A stretch of DNA of 64,000 nt, taken from positions 909,876,808-909,940,807 of the forward strand of contig CM066033.1 in the NCBI GenBank assembly GCA_033557465.1, given 5' to 3'. The notes under the pieces were generated by a model, which saw only the letters and a program-made list of their open reading frames with translations, did not search any database and was not told the DNA's origin. The position numbers were made by a program, and so were the translations under genes. This stretch comes from Ichthyophis bannanicus (lineage: Eukaryota > Chordata > Amphibia > Gymnophiona > Ichthyophiidae). Every line of letters begins with the position of its first letter. Position 1 is the stretch's first letter. Shown here one piece after another: positions 55,351 to 64,000 of the stretch.

Positions 55351-57214
55351 CAGAGATGGTGCATTCCCTGGTGGTACCATGACTGTTGGTCAGCCAGGGC
55401 CTGTCTGTTGGAGCGCACTGCACCCACATGAGGGGGGCTAGGCCACGGTCTGCTCTGGGCAGCTGCCACTGCCCCCTCCACCACCAGTATCCCTCAGCCA
55501 CCATGCTGACATGCCCTTCTGCTGGTGGAGCTGGTGGTGCGCAGTCTCAGGCCATCCAATGTGCAGGTAGGCGGCTGCCTATGGTGCGTGTTCTGGGGTG
55601 GGGGTGCCCACATAGCTGCCCACGCTTTCCCCCAGCACCGCCTGCCACAGTTCCGTGCCATTGGGGGTGCCTGCTGGGTACTATTCCCTGTGACACTGTG
55701 GGAAGCACACCTTGCACATGTTGGGTCCTCAGCAGTTGCTGTCTGGCTGCTCTACTGTCTCGGCATTCCTATGGGCCAGCTAGGCATCACCCTAGTCCCC
55801 ACTGTGGCCCAGCTGCTGCCCTCTGTATCCCCTTCTCCAGTATCTGACCGGTTGCCCGTTCCGACATGTCCGCCCTGATGTTGCGGGACATGTGCACGCC
55901 ATAGGAACTCTGTCCGATGGTGGGGAGGTCCCTGGGCAGTGCTATTTCACTGTGGGTGCATGCACCTTGTATGGGGACGGGGTATGGACCCTTCCGCGGT
56001 TTATACATACATAACTAAAATAGGGGAATACATAAATATCTGTTCAATGGAGTTTACTCGGGGGGGGGGGGGGTTGATGTTTCTCATTGATACCACTATT
56101 GGCCAGCTTGGTTGCTGTTTTTTTCCAGTTTGTTGGGGTCATTTTCAGTGTTTCTGTGCCCTTTTGTTCTGTGCACATGTATCACACTTATCACCTTATT
56201 TTGGTTTCCCTGCCTAGGCTGTACATTGCTGACATTTAAATGGTTTCTCTCCCCTTTAATATGCCTTTAACGGCAGGTTTTCATTCGCGTTGGAATTCAG
56301 CTCTGAAAATCAGTGCGTTAGCCTCTCCCCGCCCACTCTCCGCCCATTGACCCCTTCTCTCCGCCCTCTCTCCGCCTTCTGCGTTGTTTTACCGTGCCGC
56401 GGAGCATCACGCGTGTTAGCACGTGATACCGCGCGCTGTAGCGCGTTTACGATCGTTAATGCGCTACAGCGCGTGGTATCATGCGCTAACGATCGTTAAC
56501 ATCGTACAATGCGCGTTATTCACGTTTACCGCGGTTTAGTAAACAGACCCCATGGTCTCCAAAACTGAACACAATATTACAAGTGAGGTCTCACCAACAA
56601 CTTGCACATGGGCATTAATACCTCCTCCTTTCTGCTGGTTATTTCTCTCTGTATGAAACCCAGCATCCTTCTGGCTTTGGCCACGGCCTTGTCACATTGT
56701 TTCACCACCTTGAGATCCTCAGAAACAATCACTCCGAGGACCTTTTCCTGGTTCGTGCACACCAACCTCTCGTCCCCTTCACTCAGTTGCAAATTTTCAT
56801 GTCATCTGTAAAAAGGCAGACCTTTCTCTTAAGTCCTTCAGCAATATCATCACAAATACATTGAACAGTACTGGTTCCAGGACCAATCCCTGGAGCACTC
56901 CACTATCACCTTTCTTTCTTCCAAGTGAGTTCCTTTTACCACCACCTTCTGCCATCTATCAGTCAACCAATTTCTGATCCATTTCACCACCTTGGAACCC
57001 ATCCCCAGGCTGCTCAGTTTATTAATAAGCCTCCTATGAGGAACAGTATCAAAGGCTTTGCTGGAATCTAGGTAGATCACATCTATCACATCGATCTAGT
57101 TCTCTGATCACCCAGTCAAAGAACTCAATCAAATTTAGCATGATCATATCTTTGTTTCTTTGTGTGATTAGGGGTGAACCCACCACTCCTCCCCTCATTG
57201 CTCCATGTAGGACA

Positions 57215-57465
57215 CCCCTATTTGTTGAGAAATTAGATGGTTCAATTTATTTTGATTTAATCTTGTTGCTGTAAAGTGATCCACTGTGTCTGTCCCAGGC
57301 CACTTTGAATTCCGTCACTGTGTTTGCCCCACCACCTCCATCGGGAGGGCATTCCAAGCATCCACCACCCTTTCAGTAAAAAAGTATTTCCTGACATTGC
57401 CTTTCAATTTACCACCTTGCAGCTTCATTTCATGCCCTCTAGTTTTACAGAGACGGGGAAGCTGT
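57215..57465 (-). mobile_element. CR1 3' fragment (minus) ending in a foldback
   Basis: CACTGTGTCTGTCCCAGGCC, GAGGGCATTCCAAGCATCC and GTATTTCCTGACATTGCC are CR1 tail antisense. At 57432-57450 and 57462-57480 a perfect 19-bp inverted repeat (ATGCCCTCTAGTTTTACAG) surrounds 11 bases: a tiny sense-strand CR1 piece lies next to the antisense one. Confidence 0.7.
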
Positions 57466-57728
57466 AAAACTAGAGGGCATGACAAGCTACTAAAGTCAAG
57501 TCTTCATAAACACAGAAATGAAGTGGATTCAGATGACTTTGCTCCTCATCCTCCTAACAACTTTGATAGGACCATCCAGAGCAACACACACATGGAATTA
57601 ATTCCAATCCTGTGCAGAGCCAGACGACAACAACAACTAGCGATGCTACCACTGCAACAATATCCAGAGGAGATCACACTGCCTTGTCCGTATAAACATA
57701 AGTGCACATAAAAGTCGAACAGCAAACA

Positions 57729-58531
57729 CAAATAATCAAATGCTCTCTAATAAATGCCCACTCCATTCGCAACAAAATTCACACCCTATCAGACTACTTG
57801 CAGGATCAGAAAGTCAAAATTATGTGTATAACAAAATCATGGCTGACCGACGCAGAAAATGTTCTAATAAACCAACTCACCCCCTCAACCATGGACTCTC
57901 ACCGTTACCCCAGAACACAAGGCAAGGGTGGAGGAACCTTCATCCTAACGAATAAGCAACTAAATTGTAAACTCGTTAGTAGCCTATCAACTCCTCATTA
58001 AACACCTTAATAAAAACAATAAGAACAAAAAAATGTCATTATATCTAATATACAGATCCCCACCTCTCAACCATAATCGAGCTCGCTTGCAATTACTCCA
58101 ACAAAGGTAAACTACTAATCATCCTAGGTGACTTCAACTTAAACTCAGCCTCTCCAGCGCAAGCTATGGCATTCCTCAATGCTTTAAATTCATTGGACCT
58201 CACTCAAATCATCAAAACTCAGACTCACAGTAGGGGAAATACTCTCAACCTGGTATTTGTACCCTCCAGGCTCCACTCCATCAACTCTCGCATCTCCTAC
58301 CAAGTAACTCCAGTACCCTGGTCAGATCATCATATTATCTCATTCGAATTTCCAGTAAAACACCCACAGCCCAGACAGCATTGCACAACTACCCACTGTC
58401 ACTTCAAAGAATTTGACAAGGACATCCTACTCAAACAAATACTTCCCAAGTTTGACACCAACACTATGGACCTTGCATCCCTAATAATGAACTGGAATGA
58501 CACCATAATACAACTGCTCTTGCCCCACTGA
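57729..58531 (+). pseudogene. LINE endonuclease remnant
   Basis: First frame: Ile-Asn-Ala-His-Ser-Ile-Arg-Asn-Lys, Met-Cys-Ile-Thr-Lys-Ser-Trp-Leu (Glu of the usual Thr-Glu-Thr-Trp replaced by Lys), Gly-Gly-Gly-Thr-Phe. After a stop and frameshift: Leu-Gly-Asp-Phe-Asn-Leu-Asn (about 58128), Arg-Gly-Asn-Thr-Leu-Asn-Leu-Val-Phe, and Trp-Ser-Asp-His-His (about 58320). The motif order is that of APE endonucleases; the lost Glu means it could not cut. Confidence 0.75.
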
Positions 58532-59029
58532 AACTAAAAATATCTGATTGAGCAGACAAGGCACCATGGTACTCCTCCGACATAAGACAAGCCAAGCTCA
58601 CCTTAAGAAAGCTGGAGAGACGATGGCGAAAACTAAAAATCAAACACATCTCCAGGAATACATGACAAAACAAAGGGAATACAACAAACTCATTCTAAAT
58701 CAAAAGAAACAATATCACACAAATACCATCATGAAATCTCTAAACCGCCCAAGAGAGCTCTTGGCAATAGTAAACGATCTCACTAAATCTCCACAAATCC
58801 AGGTCGCTGATACAATAACACTAGAGGAATTCGCAACTCATCTCCAGAACAAAATCGCCTGCACAAACCATGCACCAAACCAAACCCTTGCTCCAAAGAT
58901 AAAGCATGACTACTCAAACAACTGGACCTCATTCTACTCAATCACTGATGAGCATTGCGTCAATCTACTAAAATCTTTGAACACAACCACATCACCACTC
59001 GACCCCTGCCAAATTCCTGGATAAAGATG

Positions 59030-60774
59030 ACATCACAAGAGCTAGCACTGATGATCTGCAGAATAGTAAATTTATCCCTAACACAAGGATTCATGCCACC
59101 ACTACTAAAGATCTCATCTATAAGATCACACTTAAAGAGCAACACAACAGATCCAAACTCTCCATCCTCATATCGGCCCATATCCAGCATACCACTATTA
59201 GCAAAAATAATTGAAAAAGAAGTCCTACATCAACTACAAGATCACATTGACTCAACCACCCCGCTGGATCCTCAACAGCATAGGTTCCGACAACACCATG
59301 GGGTAGAAACCTTATTAACCTCGCTAACGAAAACTGTTCTTAAAGGGATTGAAAATGTCAAGCAAGGCTTCATGCTCATCTTTACAGACATAACATCTAT
59401 TTATTTACATTCTCTTATGTTCTGTGCTATTCTGCATCAGTGCAGTTTACATTGAACAAACTGAAATTACATTGAACGGGGCATTATAACTTGGAGATAA
59501 CTATTTTACAGGGAACATGGGCTATGGAGGGTTAAGTGGCTTGCCCAAGACCACAAGGAGCACCTGTGGGACTAGAAACCCCAGTCCTTCCAGCCCAAGG
59601 TTGCTGTCCTCTAGTGGGATTTGAACCCCCGACCTTCCAGCCTGAAGTACCTTGCCCCAACCACTAGGCCACTCCTCCACTCTGCATTCAATTCATTCAA
59701 CATCTGCATTTAATTCAACATTCTACCCCATACCTCTATGGAGATAGGAATCAGTGGCACCCCATTGACATGGTTTCGCTCATACCTATCTGATCGACAG
59801 ACACAAATCAAAATAAAAAATAGAACATCCAGACCTTTCCCACTTCATCAAGGAATACCTCACCCTGCACTATTTGCCCTTCTATTCAACATATACAAAC
59901 AACCAGTCTGCAAAATTTTCAAGGAACACAATATACAATACCACCTATACGCAGATACCTTTATGATAAATACCCCACTCGACCCCAGAAAACCCGATTA
60001 CTCCACCATCATCTCTTCCATGACATCAGTTACAGAATGGCTAGCACAACGCAGCCTCATAATTAACTACAACAAATCTGAAGCCCTCATAATCACAAAA
60101 GACATCAGATTTAATCTACCAGATATTCTTCTTATAGGAAACCGACCTATCCCTGTGAAGAGCGAAGTGAAATATCTTGGGATACAGCTGGACCAAAGGC
60201 TCAATTTCCAATCACACATCAAAAAAACTACTTCCAAAGCCTACTACAAAATGAAGATCCTTCAAAACCTATGACCCATACTTGACCAAAACCACTTCCG
60301 CAATGTATGTCAGGCAATAATCACCCCTCAGCTTGATTATTGCAACCTGATTCTTCAAGGACTACCCACATGTGCAATTCAAACCCTACAAATTGCCCAA
60401 AATACGGCAGCCTGACTAATCACTGGAATAAAAAGACATGAACACATTACACCAATTTTAAAATCCCTTCACTGGCTTTCCATTCAATCACAAATAAAAT
60501 ACAAATCAATAATGATGGCTTTCAAGATCCTGCACAACTAGTCCACTGAATGCCTAAAAGAGCTTGTCCAGAGGATTCTAGATACTCAGTCAAGGAGGAA
60601 GCGACACCAAAACACACTCTCAACAGCTTCTATCATGACCAGCACCTTCATAGAGTGTTTGAATACCACAACCTATCACTATGGAACTCACTCCCACACC
60701 ACCTAAGAGCAACAGATATCGCTGATTTCCAAAAACATCTAAAAACTCACCTCTTCACAGAGCAAACACCATAG
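59030..60774 (+). pseudogene. LINE reverse transcriptase and C-terminal remnant
   Basis: Tyr-Arg-Pro-Ile-Ser-Ser-Ile-Pro and Phe-Thr-Asp-Ile-Thr precede the SINE, which cuts just after the first catalytic Asp. Then Gln-Gly-Ile-Pro-His (normally Pro-Gln-Gly-Ser), Leu-Tyr-Ala-Asp-Thr where Tyr-Ala-Asp-Asp is expected (about 59946), Lys-Tyr-Leu-Gly-Ile, a stop at 60272, Asp-Tyr-Cys-Asn-Leu-Ile-Leu, and Trp-Asn-Ser-Leu-Pro-His. The lost second Asp is a catalytic defect. Confidence 0.78.
59395..59692 (-). mobile_element. tRNA-headed SINE (minus) inserted in LINE RT
   Basis: Near-identical to 29718-30005. Minus-strand head GGAGTGGCCTAGTGGTTGGG, B box GGTTCAAATCCC-like, tail AAATAAATAG. It also fell into an RT region of an L2-like LINE, but in the opposite orientation relative to that LINE, so the two are separate insertions. 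Confidence 0.85.
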
Positions 60775-61204
60775 CAAACACATAGCCTTAACACTCAAGA
60801 TCTCCAACCAGTCACTCCACCCACAATGTGTACACTACACCAAACAAAGTTCTAAAGCTACACTGTAAGAAGTTATAGAAATGTTGCACAGTTAATTGTT
60901 GATAGACACAAGAGAATTGTCAATTGTTACATGTAAAATAGTTGTTGAATGTACCGTTCCATATAAAACTGTTGTTATGTTCATTGTAACCACTTTGACA
61001 AAACTGAAAGTCAGTATATAAAAAATACCAAATAAATAAATAAAGCAGTTTTAGCATAAGAAGAAAAAGTGGGCTTCCACCTAATTGGAGGACAAATGTC
61101 TATCTATATTATGAAGACTATATAGGCAATGGAACTCTGGGGTGGGTAGGGTGAGGAGTGAGGTGGCTGAGAATATAAGTGCCCAAGGCAGGTAGACCTT
61201 ATGT

Positions 61205-61981
61205 GCCCGATTCTCTCCCAGACATAGATCCCCTCTGTATGTCCGGTCTGAACCGGACGTACCTAGGGGATCATGATTCTGATCCCGCGAGGCATGTCTA
61301 GCTCCACGGGATCAGAATCATGAACAGTCCTGCTTGTGCAGGCCAGGACTGCGATTCAGTCCGGCCTGCACATGCAGAACTGTCCCTGGCTAGCTCAGTC
61401 AAGGTTCTTCTATGGAGCCGCAGAGCTATGGCATCATGTTGCCATGGCACCGCAGCTCCATTGAAGAGCCACGATGCCGGCCGCCACAAAATAAAGTGAA
61501 TTCCCCACAGCCTGACCCCCGATCTGGCCTCCTAAGGCCAGAGTTAGGCTGTGGGGAATATCCTCCAGCCTCCCTGCCCCATCCATGCCCCGGCAGTACC
61601 CTTAGGTAATGTCCAGGGAAATTATTCCACTTCGGAGGCTGAATAACTTCCCTGCACATGTCACCAGCCCTGGACATACAAGGCTGATATTAGAATCGGC
61701 CCTGTACATCCAGGGCCGGTGACCACCCAGACTCCGCCCCCGAGGCGCCCCCGTCTAACTTCCTCGCACAACTTCCTCGCCCCATCCATGCCCCGGCAGT
61801 ACCCTTAGGTAATGTCCAGGGAAATTATTCCACTTCGGAGGCTGAATAACTTCCCTGCACATGTCACCAGCCCTGGACATACAAGGCTGATATTAGAATC
61901 GGCCCTGTACATCCAGGGCCGGTGACCACCCAGACTCCGCCCCCGAGCCGCCCCCGAGCCACCCCCGTCTAACTTCCTCGC
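61205..61981. repeat. Unclassified GC-rich repeat with a 203-bp tandem duplication
   Basis: Contains GGATCATGATTCTGATCCCG with its inverted form (CGGGATCAGAATCATG), an inverted GCCATGG-rich block near 61410-61460, and CCCTGGACATACAAGGC. The block 61576-61778 is repeated at 61779-61981 with almost no difference until the last 30 bases, where a CGAGCCGCCCCCGAG expansion appears. Same family as 51126-51740 and 11240-11375. Confidence 0.65.
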
Positions 61982-63343
61982 ACAACTGTCAAAGTGTATA
62001 CTTGGACATATTAGCGATATTACACTGTACTTTGTGTGTCTTTCTGTGCGTACTCTTGCGGCATATCGTGCTGATGGCTCTTTGAATTTGTGTAGCTGTC
62101 AGGATCTCCTGTAGTGCTTTTTTATGCTGGTGCTCTTTGCTGTTACCCACACCCCCACCCTACAAACGCCTCACAACCAGACAACCACCTAGTCTTCTTT
62201 AATAGTTTCACTGGCCTTGCATATGATTGCTGCTTTCTCTCCCTGAAGAGCTACTCAGGTGGGAAGAGGAAGTTAAGTTGACTTGGCCAATTGCTAAGTG
62301 GGAACAACAGGGGCAATGGAATGCACAGCAGAGACACAGGGGTATCACTACACAGACTCATAGGTGGACACAGAAGGTAGGCAGGCCAATCTCTTTTTCC
62401 CAAGCTCTTCCAAACACAATCAAAAAACAAGGTCAGCATGGACAGCAAAGTCCTATATTTATTTATCATTTATAGCAGGTGTAGTGGGGAACATTTAGAA
62501 ACTGCCTTGCACGTCCCCATGGATATGCAGAATACATCCTGGATGTGTGGCTGCATGCACCACCCTAACTGCACCCAAAAAATGCTCCCAGAAACCTCCC
62601 CTTTGAGGTGTTCAGAGATGGATGTGGCTACAATTTCTAAAATCACATTCTGCATGTCCTCGCTTTTTCCATATTCTTCCCTGGGAGAGTCCACTTGCCA
62701 AATAAGGCTTGTAAAATGACCCCCTTTATCAAAATTCAAAGTAGCATATCTGCCTGTTTGAAACTCTCAAACCAATCAAGTGTCATAGTAACCAACTCAT
62801 AGTAACCAACTCATAGTACCAACTCATAGTAACTGATACTAAATATGATTATAACAGCACAATATAAAAATCAGCACAATGGGCCCAATATACTACAGTG
62901 TTTTAAAGATAACATGATATTAATGCATATTAAAGTATGTTAACATGTTTAATGCATGGTAATGTTGCAGAAGCCGTAATACATTTGTATGTTTGTCTAG
63001 GCTAGCACGCACAAGCTATTAATGAGCTCATTGCAAGCTCCCTAAAGTGTAATTAAGATTTTGTGATGATTCTGGGGCTAAATGTCAGATTTGAAGTGGG
63101 TGATACTCATACTGCCACCATTATTTCTCCAAACCCCCCAGGACACACAGCACATGCCTTATTGCATTCTTTTTACCAGGCCAGGGACCCTTTGCCTATT
63201 CCATCAAGAGCTATAGCGGGGAAAAAGAGCACTCATGCTCCACTAGCTCTGCTGGGTAAAAAGGCTCACATAAAGATAGTCCAGTGCATTGTACACAGAG
63301 GAGGGAGGAAAAAGAGCAAAAGCAAAACCAAAGTTAAGGCAGA
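61982..63343. other. No recognised gene; short tandem repeat at 62782-62832
   Basis: TCATAGTAACCAAC (14 bp) is repeated three to four times at 62782-62832. Around 62880-63000 TTAATGCATATTAAAG-like words suggest an old AT-rich repeat, but no ends are clear. Open frames at 62227-62719 show no motifs. Confidence 0.4.
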
Positions 63344-63347
63344 GAAG

Positions 63348-63540
63348 GAGGAATAGTCCAGTGGTTAAAGCAGTGGACTCAAAGTCAGAGTTCAAATCCA
63401 ATTTGTGCTCCATGTGACCTTGGACATGTCACTTAACTCTCCTTTACCTCTGGTGCAAGCTTAGATTGTAAGCCTGCTGGGGGCAATGATTCAACTCACC
63501 TTGAGCTAGAACTGCAAAAGTGAACTAAATCCAGAGAGAG
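63348..63540 (+). mobile_element. tRNA-headed SINE with L2-like tail (plus)
   Basis: Head AGTCCAGTGGTTAAAGCAG, B box GAGTTCAAATCCAA, body CCTTGGACATGTCACTTAAC and tail GATTGTAAGCCTGCTGGGGG, which resembles the L2 3' end at 16516. A shared tail suggests L2 machinery mobilised it (inference). Confidence 0.75.
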
Positions 63541-63583
63541 GAAAAAACTACATTATAATCCTCCCATAAAGCACCTAAGAGTG

Positions 63584-63790
63584 AAGGAATAGCCTAGTGG
63601 TTAGAACACTGGCTTGGTAAGCAAGAGACCAGTCTTCAATTCCCTTTAGCACTCCTTGTGGCCTTGGGCAAGTTACTTAACCCTCCATTGCCTCAGAAGA
63701 AATACCTGGCAATCTCCTTCTGGTCACACTGCCAAGAAAACCCAGGAGCTGCTGGGTCACCAGGAGTCAGCATTGGCACAAAGGCAAACA
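63584..63790 (+). mobile_element. tRNA-headed SINE (plus)
   Basis: Head GAATAGCCTAGTGGTTAGA, B-box-like CAGTCTTCAATTCCC, body CTTGTGGCCTTGGGCAAG and AACCCTCCATTGCCTCAG, then AATACCTGGCAATCTCCTTC and CTGGGTCACCAGGAGTCAG. It is the uninterrupted counterpart of the SINE at 893-3420. Confidence 0.75.
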
Positions 63791-64000
63791 TTGCATTGCA
63801 AAACATCTATATTCCTGAAATATTAAACCCAGGACCTGCCAATGGAGGCACATGCACAAGGTTGGAATCTTAGGAATTGATTTCCCTTTATTTTAATAAA
63901 GAGTAAAGTTGCTGTAATGCAAAATAAAATCCCTGACTCTGCTTTTAAGGGAGAGTGAAAATGCTTTTTTCCTTTGTTCGAGCACCTTTGCTGATTTTCA

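Larger units (their letters stand above)
52888..56551 (-). mobile_element. Element D: 3.66-kb Harbinger-like transposon with ATG duplication
   Basis: Left end GGGGTATGTTTACTAAAC, right end GGTTTAGTAAACAGACCCC. ATG flanks it at 52885-52887 and 56552-56554; the empty CR1 sequence supports this 3-bp duplication although it is not TWA. Same orientation and plan as B: palindrome with inverted tRNA-like modules at the left, third module at 55275-55350, hAT MITE at 54933-55125. Length is within 1 bp of B. Near each end are GATCGTTA and GCGCGT-rich inverted words. No transposase. Confidence 0.88.
52841..57180 (-). mobile_element. CR1 LINE (minus), interrupted by element D
   Basis: Left piece 52841-52887 and right piece 56555-57180 meet at the element D insertion. 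Removing D and one ATG restores a continuous CR1 read-through (GCGAGATATGGTCTCC on the plus strand). The right piece encodes, on minus, Tyr-Leu-Asp-Ser-Ser-Lys-Ala-Phe-Asp-Thr-Val-Pro-His (about 57060), then Asp-Leu-Lys-Val-Val-Lys, Ala-Arg-Arg-Met-Leu-Gly-Phe-Ile and His-Leu. The catalytic FADD region is deleted (between about 56880 and 56800). Confidence 0.82.
57485..61046 (+). mobile_element. L2-like LINE (plus), interrupted by a SINE
   Basis: From the left: leader, endonuclease pieces (57729-58340), linker, RT start (59030-59400), SINE 59395-59692, RT end (59738-60274), C-terminal block (60275-60774) and a tail ACCACTTTGACAAAACTG ending in (AATA)n at 61030-61046. It belongs to the same broad group as the minus-strand LINEs at 28790-30757 and 32855-37910 (shared Thr-Thr-Thr-Ser-Pro-Leu-Asp-Pro-Cys block). 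About six frameshifts or stops; inactive. Confidence 0.8.

Overview
This window looks like intergenic or intronic DNA from a repeat-rich vertebrate genome. I find no host protein-coding exon, rRNA, functional tRNA, CRISPR array or bacterial-type operon. Long open frames are scarce, and those that read as protein are reverse-transcriptase or endonuclease remnants. The mix of CR1, L2-like, L1/Tx1-like, RTE-like and Penelope-like retroelements, tRNA-headed SINEs, hAT and PIF/Harbinger-like DNA transposons and one solo retroviral LTR suggests a large-genome amphibian. The CR1 3' tails and the L2 tail ending in (TAG)n make me favour a caecilian, but that is recognition from memory and only moderately sure.

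Layout. 1-9,850: unique AT-rich DNA, a hAT element (969-3230) inside a SINE, a Penelope 3' end, and a Harbinger-like element (7097-8581) holding a hAT fragment that itself holds a 128-bp MITE. 9,850-20,000: unrecognised DNA, a 3.6-kb Harbinger-like element (A, 12002-15598), an L2 3' half and L1 ORF1 debris. 20,000-25,500: a Penelope-like RT cut in two by element B (20974-24636). 25,500-33,000: a degraded CR1-type LINE cut by element C (25923-32034), which is itself cut by an L2-like LINE that carries a SINE. 33,000-38,300: a reverse-strand L2-like LINE with three tandem 5' repeats and an L2 insertion, then a CR1-type endonuclease remnant. 38,660-43,640: an RTE-type fragment, a CR1 with a solo LTR inserted, and a left-truncated element E. 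46,000-49,000: a hAT element with a roughly 400-bp GC-rich palindrome and a G-rich minisatellite. 50,800-57,500: CR1 fragments and element D (52888-56551). 57,500-64,000: an L2-like LINE with a SINE insertion, an unclassified GC-rich repeat with a fresh 203-bp tandem duplication, and two SINEs.

The main signal is a family of five related Harbinger-like elements (A to E). Complete copies share the terminus GGGGTATGTTTACTAAA and have 3-bp target duplications (TTA, TAA, TTA, ATG). None shows a transposase. Each carries two or three tRNA-like modules with recognisable A and B boxes and a block of GCACCTTATAAGGCGCC-like repeats. In B and D this block forms a large palindrome flanked by oppositely oriented tRNA-like modules, and both also hold the same 193-bp hAT MITE at the same internal place, so they come from one source copy.

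The genes here do not work together as a pathway. What the window records is an order of insertions, readable from target-site duplications and interrupted reading frames.
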